Assembly: GCA_015146655.1 (NCBI GenBank)
Contig: VKHL01000010.1
Coordinates: 248,001 to 312,000, forward strand
DNA: 64,000 nucleotides
From: Ochromonas danica
Lineage: Eukaryota; Sar; Chrysophyceae; Chromulinales; Chromulinaceae
Direction of reading: 5' to 3'
The number at the start of each line of letters is the position of its first letter. Within the stretch, counting starts at the first letter, position 1. The position numbers and the translations under genes are program-made. Below, piece by piece: positions 54,016-64,000 of the stretch. The notes under the pieces were generated by a model that worked only from the letters and a program-made list of their open reading frames with translations, ran no database searches and was not told the origin of the DNA.

Positions 54016-54564
54016 CTATTCATCATCGATCTCATCTGGTAGAGGCTTCAGTGTTAACAAAGCAGCAGCAACATTTCTTCCTTCAGCATTCATTATATTA
54101 AAAGTAGATGCCGCATTCTTTGTATCCATGGCTTCAATAATAATCCCTTTAGAACGAAAATGTTCTTGAATTTCAACAGGAAAACGAAATGTCATCTTCT
54201 CTCCACATCCAATGAACAAGATTTCTATTGTAGGAAACATCAAAGTGAAGACTTCAAGACTCTCCACTGTGATGTCCATTATCGTTCGGGCACGCCAAGC
54301 AAGGAAACTATTGGGGAAGAGCAAAACAGACTGACCCACAGCAACATTATTAATTAGGAAACCTCTATCACCCAGTGCTTTGATGGCAGTTCGATCATTA
54401 TCTCCATAAACATCTGAACCCAAAACATCAAAACCCATACCATTCATTGCACCACTACTCATCTTGCGATAAGATAATAGAAGAGGAATTCTCATTCTCT
54501 TCATCAACAAAGAGGAAGAAGAAGAAGAAGCTAAAGAAGATGCTAATACAGCTCTTGTAAACAT
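54016..54564 (-). CDS. NDUFAF3: NDUFAF3-like complex I assembly factor
   Basis: A single exon from the ATG at 54564 encodes 182 residues. The Ser/Leu/Arg-rich N-terminus (MFTRAVLASSLASSSSSSLL) is a typical mitochondrial presequence. The rest is the Mth938/DUF498 domain: GDRGFLINNVAVGQSVLLFPNSFLAWRA, LEVFTLMFPTIEILFIGCGEK and STFNIMNAEGRNVAAALLTLKP. NDUFAF3 with NDUFAF4 builds the Q-module of complex I. The open frame continues upstream for 48 codons without an ATG. Its direct neighbour on the same strand is the NDUFAF8-like gene, an unusual pairing of two complex I assembly factors. Confidence 0.9.
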   Translation of the reverse strand: MFTRAVLASSLASSSSSSLLMKRMRIPLLLSYRKMSSGAMNGMGFDVLGSDVYGDNDRTAIKALGDRGFLINNVAVGQSVLLFPNSFLAWRARTIMDITVESLEVFTLMFPTIEILFIGCGEKMTFRFPVEIQEHFRSKGIIIEAMDTKNAASTFNIMNAEGRNVAAALLTLKPLPDEIDDE

Positions 54565-55028
54565 CTTGCTTGATTTCTTTTCACTGGGATACAAGTGATT
54601 TGATCGGCTAGTAGCCACAGCAACAACAACAACAAGCAGCAGAGGAGATGAACGTGCAGAGACAACACACAGCAACAAACACCACCACTGCAAGTGTTTT
54701 TGCGCCAATAAACGAGAAACTTTACTCTATTGTGTACTTGTCCTCCATCGTATAGGCGAGTCTTTTGTATGCCGGTATGTCTTGAAGTTAGGCTAAATAA
54801 TGCAATAATCATCGTTCGTTACTACTTATTCTATACTCATCAGAGCCAAACCACTTTGACTAAGCATTACACACTCTTACTAACACTTCTTCCTACCATT
54901 CATTCCAACGCTGTCTGCCTCTGAGCTTTTGCTATCTTCAGTCTTCTCCTCATGACAACCACAACAACAATAACAATACCAATAGCAATAATAGTTAATA
55001 GCAGAGTACCCATACATAACATACTTGA
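54565..55028. other. Intergenic, no gene seen
   Basis: The 464-bp gap upstream of NDUFAF3 and downstream of the small membrane protein gene has no convincing frame. It contains CAACAA and trinucleotide-rich stretches. Confidence 0.45.
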
Positions 55029-55776
55029 CTACTTTCTCTTCAAGAAGACTTCGAAGGAACACTCTTTGCCCTCTTTATTCGTCAATCTACCCACGAGATA
55101 AAGAGTTTGGTCATCCAATAGCTTTCGCTCTTGATAACCATGATTTTTATTATGGTCAATAAACTTTGATGCGAGGATTTTCTCATCGCCATTCTCTTTC
55201 CAGAACATTTTCACATTGAGCAACTTGCCCTGGTCCTTGTACTCCAAGAAATCTGCCTTGTCCGCCTCTTCTTCATTATCATAGATCTTTTGATAGCATC
55301 CATCTACAAGAGGAAAGCCTAAACTACGAACACGCACAATGCTTTCATCTCCTTCTTTAGGCTCAATAATCTGAGTGAAGTCCGAGGCAGCTAGAGACTT
55401 GGTCAAGAAAGAAGGCGCGCCATTGAAGGCCAAATACTGTCATGTACACAGTAAAACATTGTTAGGATGAGAGGACTTGGAGGCAGAAATCATCGCCTAC
55501 CTCAGCAAAGTTCTTTCTCTCCGTTTTGACGAACTCTCCGAAGAACTTCTGCTTCCACGTCAAGTTCTCCATCCGACTTTTCTTTTTAAATTGAAAATAG
55601 CGATGATCTACAGCATCTTCAAGATGCTCAAATCGCTTAAGTTTGAAGAAGTAAGCCAAGGAGAGAAGAGCAAGGAAGGAATACAGTGGCACGACAAGAT
55701 CAAAAGAACGGTTGAATGTATTCAAGTCCATTAACATCATCACTGACATAAAGAAGAGACCAGCTATTAACACCAT
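55029..55776 (-). CDS. Small membrane protein of unknown family, paralogue 1
   Basis: Two exons (55776-55501 and 55436-55029) give 227 residues. Residues 1-45 hold two hydrophobic segments (VLIAGLFFMSVMMLMDLNTF, then VVPLYSFLALLSLAYFF). A basic stretch NLTWKQKFFGEFVKTERK precedes the intron. The C-terminal domain starts FNGAPSFLTKSLAASDFTQIIEPKEGD and looks beta-rich, ending SFEVFLKRK. It is clearly paralogous to the gene at 59589-60354, with the intron at the same place. The C-terminal half could be a small beta barrel (lipocalin-like is a guess). I cannot name the family. Confidence 0.8.
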
Positions 55777-55796
55777 TTCTTATTGATTAGCTTCAA

Positions 55797-56921
55797 AGAG
55801 AAAATTGTGTACAATAGATTTAGAAAAGGTTGCAAACAGAGAAGATATCGATATGTTGTCAGATCAGGTCCCTCCCTCATCTTCGGAAAGTTCTTACAGT
55901 GCGTGGGTTGCAGGCAACGTAACGTTCTTGCCAAGAAATGATCACAACAAAATTGATGTCCCTGATAGTCTATCGTACCATAGTTCGCAGATGATTCTCC
56001 TTTAATGCATTCTCCTTTAATACCGATCATCGGTAAAAATGCCTTTCGACATCTACTTCAAGTAGTAGCTGCTCTCTTTGTAGACGACTCCTTATGGATG
56101 AAGAAAACAGAGAGTAACAACATTAGACCATTACAATTGAGGCCGGGGTGCAGCGGTGACACCAGCGCCAAGGGCGTGAAAGTTACGACTTCCCGTATGA
56201 GAGTTGGGCAAAGAAGATATTATAATTTACTTCTTCTTGCTGTGCTCCAGACCAACACTTTATTGTCCAGATAAATAAGAAATGTTTCATCAGCGAAAAG
56301 ATTCCCCATTGATCTTATAAGAACATTTGTATCCATATGGATTGATATGTCCTCGTTTATAGTAGAAGATCACTGGACTTTCTAAGTCCAGCGGTAGTCC
56401 ATAATTGCCTAGACTACCGAGACTACCCCAAAAATGGTTATCTCTATGTTTAGTCCACTGTATGCTTAGCCCCGTGACATACCCATTGCTATACGGGTGA
56501 CTAAGTCTTCTGTAAAACTCTGTTGAAGCGATTGGAAAGGAGGTGTATCCTTCCGATAGCTTGTATAGAGTTTGAAAGAAGACATAGGCACCCATATATA
56601 CACTGTATATGGTCAGAAGACTAAGCATATAAATGTGAGTAGGATATGGCATGGTATCCAACAAGCATGTCGTTGCCTTATGAAATAGGTGGACGCATAC
56701 ACGGTTGTTATCGAATTAAACCACACCAAGTACTTCACAAAACAGCATGTCAAAACTTCGCAGATCTTCCCATTCCTACCGTTCTTCATAATTATTGGTT
56801 GAATAGAGTAAATCAACCACCCTGCACGCGTCTTTTCTTACCACCAATCTTCAAAAGCATAGCGAGGAGAAAGAACTCCAGAGTGGAACTGGGGGACTTG
56901 CGGCATTCCATGGAACTTCGA

Positions 56922-56961
<40 letters not shown>

Positions 56962-57054
56962 GAGAGTCAATCACTCCATCCATCTTGTCCGACACATCCC
57001 ATCGCATGGCTCACAAGACCATCCTTGAAGAACGAGGAAAAAATTTAAACGATC
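55797..57054. other. Intergenic with weak small frames
   Basis: About 1.26 kb. Candidates are a 66-residue plus frame from 55805, an 89-residue plus frame with ATG at 56005, and a 124-residue minus frame at 56290-56664. None carries a motif I recognise and none joins to another exon convincingly, so I do not annotate them as genes. It includes the 5' leader and promoter of NAR1. Confidence 0.35.
56927..56962. repeat. (GACA)n microsatellite
   Basis: About nine GACA units lie 90 bp upstream of the NAR1 start codon, probably in its 5' leader. Confidence 0.95.
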
Positions 57055-59241
57055 ATGGCAGGAAGTGTATTTTTAAATAACTTGGATGATTTTATCGCTC
57101 CTTCACAGGCTTGTGTGAATCCTTTTGTTACTGCCAAGTCTGATGGAGAGACAAATGGCAATAGCTCGAAGCCAAGCAGGAAGCATGGAAGAGTGACGAT
57201 TGAGACTGAAATTGGTCAATCAGATTTTGATGAAGATGCTATTGAAGCGAACTTGATCAAGCCCAAGTTTGGTGACAGTCGCAAAGTTGCTACGGTCACT
57301 TTGAACGATTGTTTGGCTTGTTCTGGCTGTGTGACATCGGCAGAAGCAATCTTAGTCCAAGAGCAAAGCATTGATAAATTGGTTAAAGTGTTGCAAACGC
57401 TTCAAAAATGCCATAATACGCTAGTTATTCAAGTATCCCCTAATAGTCAAGCCTCTATAGCTGAATTCTTGGGAATGGATGTGAAGGATTTTTTCCTTCG
57501 TATGGCAACGGCATTAAAGTCTCTAGGTGTAAAGTATGTTCTTGATAGCTCTGCTGGAGCTGATGTAGCCTTGGTAGAAAGTCGAGAAGAGTTTTTACAA
57601 AGGTAAGGTTTTCCGCAACGTGCCAGTGTTGGGTAATGCGGTCTTAATGTAGCTCTCTACGGTTGTAATAACAGATTTAAGAATGGCCGAAGCAAAGTGT
57701 GGACAAAGCCTGAAACATCCACTGCTGATTCCTCCACTGCAGTATCCATTTATGATGAAGAAAGCACGGGGGAGCGTGTCAGTCATCTTAGCTTGGGTGT
57801 CCCTACATTGGCAACTTCTCTACCTGTTCTGACATCCCACTGTCCTGGTTGGGTATGCTATGCTGAGAAAACTGCTCCTCAAGCACTTCCCTACCTTAGC
57901 ACTGTTAAAAGTGCTCAACAGATCGTAGGTTCGATCGTGAAGAGTATACTACAAGCTGCCCGCGAAGAAGAGGCGGTGGCCGGTGCAATAGATGATGATC
58001 ACCTCTCAGGCGACCTTATCAATGCTTTGCAATGTCTGTCGCTAGACACGAATGTTTCGGAAGTGTTTATTAACTCTGCCGATGAACATCACAAGTCTCG
58101 GTGTAATGCCTTCATTGTTTCTGTTCAACCTTGCTTTGACAAGAAGCTTGAGGCGTCGAGAAAAGATTTCTTTCATGCTGCTCAGGGCGTTAATGAAGTT
58201 GACCTCGTACTTTCTACTACTGAACTGTGGCAGCTTATTGAAGGTGAGGCTCGCAAATGGTATCAAGCAGAGTATGGTGTGGAAGGACAGCCCATTGAGG
58301 AGGCTGAAGAGGAAGTGGTTTTGGATTGTGATGATGATGAAATTCGTTGCAAACGAACCAAAGCACATAATCAGATTGCTCTTTTGAATAAATTAACTGT
58401 GGATAGTATGGATTTTGATTCTCCCAGTCCTGTTGTCAAGACGTCCGAGTCTGACGCAGGCGAAGTAGAAGGACAACGGAAGAAAAATATCGAGAATACG
58501 TTTGCATTTGTTCGTGACTATCTTCTATCTCTTCAACCTGATAAAGTTGGAGGTTCTGATGATGTCGAAGCACTGTTTCGTTCATTTTCACCACTCAGCC
58601 AGAAGATATTGGCAGCTGCCGAAAAGAACCTATCCTCTGGCGGTTATGCAGAATATCTGTTTCGATATGCTGCCGAGAAAGTGTTTGGTGTGGATATTTG
58701 GAATGAGCCTCTAGTCTACAAGGAAGGGCGTAATGCGGACATGGCGGAAGTGGATTTAACTGCTATGTTGAGCGCCAAGGGAGTTGATGTCTCTTCTGTT
58801 GAAGCTGTGGGAAGACCTCTTAAATTTGCCAGAGCATATGGCTTCAGAAATGTGCAAACTGTGATGCTGAAAATGAAACGAGGAGCTTGTGATTTTGATC
58901 TGGTGGAAATCATGGCTTGTCCGAGCGGCTGCAGCAATGGAGGAGGGCAGCTCAAGTCTTTGTCTTCTTTGGTCCCAGAGACTGGTGGAATCTTCACTCC
59001 GAAGAATCCTGTTCGCGGTGAGACTCCGCAGGAAAGCAAAGCTCGTATAAAAGGGGTTGAAACGGCCTTCCATGATATCTTACAATTCCGCCCACCGGAG
59101 GAGAGTCCTCTTGTTCGTTACTTGTACGATTCGCGTCGGCTGGGTGCACCTTTGAGTGATCGAGCAAGACAACTATTGCATACTCGCTATCATTCTGTTC
59201 CTAAATTGGAAAATATAGCTCCTTTTGCGGCGAAATGGTAA
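57055..59241 (+). CDS. NAR1: NAR1/CIAO3 (IOP1) cytosolic iron-sulfur assembly protein
   Basis: Two exons (57055-57602 and 57675-59241) join to 704 residues. It matches the [FeFe]-hydrogenase-like Nar1 family: NNLDDFIAPSQAC (Cys20), NDCLACSGC (Cys86, 89, 92), SHCPGWVCYAEKT, IVSVQPCFDKKLEASR, YGFRNVQ and VEIMACPSGCSNGGGQLK, and a C-terminal KW. All eight expected cluster-binding Cys are visible. Nar1 passes 4Fe-4S clusters to the targeting complex in the cytosol. It is about 230 residues longer than human CIAO3 because of charged inserts (for example at 58290-58480), with no obvious fold. Confidence 0.94.
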
Positions 59242-59588
59242 AGATGAAATGTGCGTTTGTGTGGAGAGCTTTATTGTTTGTTTTTGTTCGCGGAGAACGT
59301 TACATTGACGAGGAATGATTGGTGAAAGAGATTTAATCTCGTAATGTGTAAAGTAAAAGCTTTCTACCCTTGTTACACTGTAGTTTGATAGGTGAGAGGT
59401 TTCTCAGCACAGAGGTTGTGCAGCTCACTTCTGCAGAGGGTGTGAGCAAAGGTGTGCACACTGAGAACCACACCAAACACCACAACCAGGAATTGGTTGA
59501 CATGCGCGACACCGCTAGCAATTCAAGTCAAGTGTTACCAATCTTTCATTCCTTTCCCCTAACATTTTACAGTACTTGAACTGTTAAG
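59242..59588. other. Gap between NAR1 and paralogue 2
   Basis: No gene is supported. A GC-richer segment at about 59395-59535 is open in one frame, but has no start and no splice partner that I can define. Confidence 0.35.
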
Positions 59589-60354
59589 ATGTTTGCTCCT
59601 GTGATGACCTTTGTTGCCATTCTACTCTTTGTGTCATTGATCATTGTGACTGATGTCAATAGTTTCAATCGCGCCTTTGATTTCATTGTTGCCATTTACA
59701 CCGTTTTTGCAGTTGTTCTCATTGTTCATTTCTATCGCTTGAAAAACAAGGTTGAATATAATCATGATGTTGATACGAGACATTTTGAGTATAAGAAGAA
59801 AGGCAAGCTTGAGAATCTCACTTGGAAGCAAAAGTTTGCTGGACAGTTTTTGCGAACAGAGAAGAAGAATGTTGCCGAGGTAAGATGCGATTGAGAACAT
59901 GTAGTCATATTGCCTGCCATCCATCTCATTCGTTTTTGACATTCACGTTTCATAGTATTTGACATTCATGGGTGCCCCATCATTTATGGCCAAGAGTTTA
60001 GCAAATGCTGAATTCACTCAGATCATTGAACAAAAACCAGATGACGAGGATATGATTAAGATCAGTTCGATTGGTACTCCTCAAGTTGATGGTATGTTCA
60101 TTAAAGCTGGTAAATCAGATGAAGAAACAGAGCTCGTTGAGTATGTGGATGGTGGGAAGAAGGTTAAGTCCAAGTTGTGGTGGGATGAGAGCAAAAAGAT
60201 GCTTTGTGTGAAGTTTGTGACTCCTAAAGGATGGAATGGATATCAAGAGCGCTATTTTCAAGATGACTATACCATGATTAACAAAGCGACCGTAACTAAT
60301 CTTGATGGGAAGACATGTTGGTTTGATGCTGTGCTGAAACGCAAGGGCTATTAA
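59589..60354 (+). CDS. Small membrane protein of unknown family, paralogue 2
   Basis: Two exons (59589-59879 and 59956-60354) give 229 residues. Layout and motifs equal those of paralogue 1: two N-terminal hydrophobic segments (MTFVAILLFVSLIIVTDVNSF, FIVAIYTVFAVVLIVHF), NLTWKQKFAGQFLRTEKK, then FMGAPSFMAKSLANAEFTQIIEQK and a C-terminal WFDAVLKRK. The intron sits at exactly the same codon (GAG). The copies are in opposite orientation, pointing away from each other, with NAR1 between them. Function unknown. Confidence 0.8.
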
Positions 60355-61000
60355 CATAAATAGACGACGTCTCTGTCAGATATCTAGCTCCCTTTAATCA
60401 TATGTATTGCAGTTATCAATTCTTTAGTTCGGATAGGGTAGGATAGGATAGAATACAATCAGATTTTTTTTTAATGATCTGCGAGACGTACTGTTTTCCT
60501 CTGGAGATATTATCTTCTCGCCGGTGTACTTTTGTAACAAACAGTTTCGCTACTCCTCACCCATTTCGTTTCCACTTTACTTTTCATGAAGATATTACAT
60601 GTCTTCTTCGACACGTGCAATACATAATGTCCCCCCGATTTATGATGATGTGGGTTTGGTTAATCCTGACTGTACTTCATATCTACATCTCACTGTGATC
60701 TTATCTAGCTTTGCACTTTATTCGATAATACAGTTCACATCGTGTGCTTTATAGGAGTTATAATCCCTTCCAGTATTAGACTAATGAAAGTAATCAGAAA
60801 AGGGAATTAGGGAATTACACAGAGCAGTGTGGTGGTGTTGCACCGCGTCAATCGGGATGTTTTATTTTAGGTAGTGGGGCTGTCTTCACTTCCATTAGCA
60901 GTACTATGTCACTTCTTTATTAGCATTTTCCTTCATTTTGGAAGGTCTTTAAGGTCTTTCTTGATCAGATAATTGACTTGCAGAGAGTGAGAAAAAGAGA
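60355..61000. other. Intergenic, no gene seen
   Basis: About 650 bp with only short random-looking frames. It probably holds the promoter of the PLAC8-like gene. Confidence 0.5.
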
Positions 61001-61924
61001 ATGGCAAATTGTTTACGTTCGGAAACTGTGATCATTTATCAAGCAGAGACTACCACACCATCCTCCAAAGAGGTCACCATACCAGTTGATGAATCAACCC
61101 AAGAACAAACACAGACTCGAAAACCTGAAAAAGAATCAAAAGATAATTGGGAAATTGGTCTCTTTGAGATTGGTGATTGCTGTCTCTGTCTCTATTCGTT
61201 CACTTGCTGCTCATGCGCCGCAGCTTCAGCTAGAAGTGCATTAGATGGAAGTAGTTGGTGTGTGAACACTACATGCTTGAGTTCTGCTTTGCTTCGCTGG
61301 CTTGTACGGACAGCTTATGATATTGAGGGAGATGCACATGATGATTGTTGGAAGGGTCTGTGTTGTCCATGCTGTGTGATCAATCAAGCATTGCAAACCG
61401 CGACCAAACGGGGTCGTCCTCCCATTCCTGAGGTGGGACCTGAATTCAATGTGAACCCTCGCATAGCTTTTCAGAGAAGACCATGTGCGGAGCTCACTTA
61501 TGATGCGTGCTATGCTTTGATATGCTGGCCTTGTACAGCAGGGTTAGTGGCGGAAACAGTGGGAATGCCGTTCTGGTTTGGCGCTTGTTGTGCTTCAGGC
61601 TTTGCAATGAACAGTGTGATGCGCTATCACTACCGTATTCGTCCCTTTATGGACAATGAATGGATATTGGATTGTATGTTACCAAGTTTGCTCATTTCAT
61701 TAAATTGTATTACCATGTATGTCACTTATCCACTTGCAGAATGGGGATTCGCCTTCGCTTCACTGAGTGAAACCAATGCAAGGGTAAATAGGCATGGGTG
61801 CTATGGATGTGGCTGTTGCACAACATGCAGTTACCTCAGTGACTATATTTTCACCTGTACTTGTACTGCACGAGAAGGTCGCTATCTTGATCGTACCAAT
61901 ATTGATGCTGTCAGTGGGTATTAG
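61001..61924 (+). CDS. PLAC8-like cysteine-rich membrane protein
   Basis: A single exon of 307 residues. After a 50-residue disordered Thr/Glu/Lys-rich N-terminus, the protein becomes Cys-rich. WEIGLFEIGDCCLCLYSFTCCSCAAASARSALDGSSWC begins a PLAC8-like region, and DDCWKGLCCPCCVINQALQT matches the central C-x-x-C-C-x-x-C style core. A second Cys-rich part and hydrophobic stretches (GMPFWFGACCASGF, SLLISLNCITMYV) follow, ending with a GCYGCGCCTTC cluster. PLAC8 proteins act at the plasma membrane in metal tolerance, cell size or immunity. The family match is by cysteine pattern, so moderate. Confidence 0.6.
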   Translation: MANCLRSETVIIYQAETTTPSSKEVTIPVDESTQEQTQTRKPEKESKDNWEIGLFEIGDCCLCLYSFTCCSCAAASARSALDGSSWCVNTTCLSSALLRWLVRTAYDIEGDAHDDCWKGLCCPCCVINQALQTATKRGRPPIPEVGPEFNVNPRIAFQRRPCAELTYDACYALICWPCTAGLVAETVGMPFWFGACCASGFAMNSVMRYHYRIRPFMDNEWILDCMLPSLLISLNCITMYVTYPLAEWGFAFASLSETNARVNRHGCYGCGCCTTCSYLSDYIFTCTCTAREGRYLDRTNIDAVSGY

Positions 61925-62605
61925 AGCCATAGTGTATGGCTGAGGTAACTCCTTCTCGTATCTTAGAGTGTTCGCAAATGACCTGGACATTATTGTTCAT
62001 CTGTATTCTTCTCACGTATTGGTATTATTAGCAAGTCACTGATTGAGATCCCTCTGCATGATTCTGAGATGTCTGCTGTAATTGCGATTCGGATGGTAGG
62101 TCAACCAGCGATATTCATGTAACATAATTTAGCTTTAAGAGCCATTTCCGATAGCAATAATAATAGTTATCATTGATTCATTTTGACAAAAATGCAATAA
62201 ATCAATAACTCAGATTTCTGTCTTTCTGTGTCCCCAAGTGGAATTCCACCAGCATCGATTAACCTTCAGGCATCACGAGATGAAAGTTTTGTCCCCGAAA
62301 CAAAAACTATTCTTCATCGACCTTTCCTGTTCTTTCTGCTTTTCGTATTCCTTCTTGTTTACCCCACCTTTTTAGGTGAAGAACGGTCTTTGTTTCGGAG
62401 AGAAAACTATCTTCTCATGATGTCTCAGAACCTACTTCCTCTCTAGGTTTGATGAAGAATGAGTAGATAAACAAAATTTGTCACATAAAGTTGTTACAGT
62501 TTTTGTCATCCGAAGAAAATCCACAAAACCGGAAAACCAAACGGAAAACTTGGTCTTGAAAATCCACATCACGAGGTTTTTCGTGATCTGTGACACGGCT
62601 CGAAA
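61925..62605. other. Intergenic with an imperfect hairpin
   Basis: No gene was found between the PLAC8-like gene and the terminal element. A stem-loop lies at 62285-62408. Confidence 0.45.
62285..62408. repeat. Imperfect inverted repeat (hairpin)
   Basis: Arms of about 35 nt (AGTTTTGTCCCCGAAACAAA and onward, against the reverse complement at 62376-62408) pair with about seven mismatches around a loop of about 55 nt. It may be a MITE remnant, a terminator-like hairpin or a small-RNA precursor. Confidence 0.6.
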
Positions 62606-63811
62606 TTCATGCCCCTTCCAAATTAAATACCCCTAGCCCAAAAAGCAACATGTTTTTGCGACTTTTAGATGCGTTTCTTAATCTAAATATAACACTATTT
62701 AGAGTTTCACAACAGACGTTTTCGTCAGAATCGATCTTATCGGGGAAAATACTCCAAAATAGCTATGATTCATCACATTTTCATCAATGGAAGAGGCTTT
62801 GAGATCTATTTATGACGATGGATTAGCAGTAGAGGCTGATGCTAAGAAGCACAAGCTTGGATTTTGCGATCTTTTCCGTGCATTACTGAAAAATGCTTGA
62901 TGAACATGACAAAGGAGACGCCTCCTCCCATCAAATCAAGTTGGAGAAGAAGCAATCTGAACGCAAATGCAGTCTAAAGGGTGAATACATGTTGGAGCTT
63001 AAAGAAGAGCTTCAGAAGGAGGATAGATCGTCCAATTCTCTTGGATCGGCGTAAGGACTCATGAGAAGCGTGAAAAGCAAGCACTTGACGAAGGAAGAAA
63101 TGTGTTTGCAATCAAGCATGTTGATAAATTTAATGAAAGGAGACTAATTATAGAGATTGTTCCTGTTGTTGTACTTAAACCTCACATCAAAAACAGTCGT
63201 CGGTATCAAGCAAAACGAGATGTGAAAACAGCAATAAATCATGTTGTTGTATTGTCATAACATCATCTAAGGCGATAAATCAGCAGCATGTGTTATGGCA
63301 AGCGTGTCAGGCATGCGCAAAGCCATCAAAGAGAGAGCAGAGGTCAAACGCAAGGAAGCGCTGCGCTAAGCAGGTCAAACAGCTGACGCCAATGCACAAA
63401 AAGAGGCAAGAGCGCAACTCCAGAGGCAGGTCAATGTATGTGCTATAATTTCTAGCGAAGGTAAGCCTACAGTTAGTCGTTTTCCATGCTTGTATTCAAA
63501 TGAATGTGGGAAAACCTGAACTGCAACGCCATTCTCGGGCTGGAAAGGATGCCCAACACGCGATAATTGGTAGTTCCCTAAAGTAAACTGTACCTTTTAC
63601 ATAACAAGCACACTTTGCATTGCAATGGTAGAGCTATTTGCTATGAATCATAGCTATTTTGGAGTATTTTCCCCGATAAGATCGATTCTGACGAAAAAGT
63701 CTGTTGTGAAACTCTAAATAGTGTTATATTTAAATTAAGAAACGCATCTAAAAGTCGCAAAAACACGTTGCTTTTTGGGCTAGGGGGCATTTAATTTGGA
63801 AGGGGCATGAA
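62606..63811. mobile_element. 1.2-kb element with about 168-bp terminal inverted repeats
   Basis: The left arm 62606-62773 and the right arm 63643-63811 are inverted copies differing at only a handful of bases. They end in TTCATGCCCC and its complement. The 870-bp interior contains degraded coding-like stretches rich in Lys, Glu and Gln but no intact gene or recognisable transposase. This is most simply a non-autonomous TIR DNA element (MITE-like) or a decayed larger transposon. No clear target-site duplication was found. The close similarity of the arms suggests it is fairly young. Confidence 0.75.
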
Positions 63812-64000
63812 CTACTACAGGTACTACCACGAAAGTGATGTACTTTTTCGAAAAATGGTGATTCCAACGGAATTTCAAGGTCACGGTCCAAAAAAATACC
63901 ACTACTGTAGTATCATGGATGTCCAGTCCCACAGACGTCAAAAAACACAAACGCACCATAAACTCAAACGCTGACAGAAATAGCATCAAAATCAAATTCT

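Noticed and set aside
56005-56274. An 89-residue plus-strand frame
   Set aside because: It has an ATG but no motif, signal or homology that I recognise, and lies in a promoter-like gap. It is left as a note only.

Overview
The window is a compact, AT-leaning eukaryotic nuclear segment. It is best explained as coming from a photosynthetic heterokont alga (ochrophyte) with a flagellum. The evidence is two light-harvesting genes with a heterokont bipartite plastid leader (signal peptide ending in an ASAFAP-type cleavage motif), a leader-bearing ferredoxin-thioredoxin reductase variable subunit, a CFAP58 flagellar gene, short GT-AG introns (mostly about 50-220 nt), and WRKY19-type HGGG zinc-finger repeats joined to GAF-like domains, which I associate with stramenopiles. 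I cannot name the species. Most genes have one to four coding exons. Neighbours are often head-to-head, with start codons 100-300 bp apart.

Layout. 1-16.9 kb: 3' part of an ARM-like protein with a B-box-like zinc finger (-), EAF6 (+), a conserved multi-pass membrane protein (-), METTL13 (+), CFAP58 (-), TTC27 (+) and an RGG/W2-domain RNA-binding protein (-). 17-35 kb: a duplication-rich block bounded by two almost identical LHC genes in direct orientation 17.3 kb apart. Inside it lie two zinc-finger genes in opposite orientation that share an exact 542-bp tract including an intron, a deiodinase-like gene with an in-frame UGA and a SECIS-like element, an inverted partial copy of that gene, two head-to-head GNAT paralogues, a PhyH-like dioxygenase, a patatin-like lipase, a PIP-box protein and a PH-domain protein. 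35-55 kb: housekeeping genes, namely a zinc-finger protein of unknown role, a SulP transporter, a GUP1-like MBOAT, a class 3 lipase, PSME3IP1/FAM192A, an HTD2-like dehydratase, FTR variable chain, D-glutamate cyclase, IER3IP1/YOS1, AP-3 beta, and two complex I assembly factors in tandem (NDUFAF3 and a tiny two-exon NDUFAF8 that simple ORF calling misses). 55-64 kb: a pair of divergent paralogous small membrane proteins flanking NAR1/CIAO3, a PLAC8-like gene, and a 1.2-kb element with about 168-bp terminal inverted repeats.

The strongest discovery is the minus-strand gene at 22083-23561. It reads through one UGA into a classic deiodinase active-site context, and a stem-loop with SECIS topology lies about 45 nt after its stop codon. 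This makes it a selenocysteine-containing deiodinase-like protein, fused to an N-terminal zinc-binding region. The second theme is homogenised duplicate tracts (542, 430 and about 739 bp) clustered in the same 18 kb, which points to recent gene conversion or segmental duplication.
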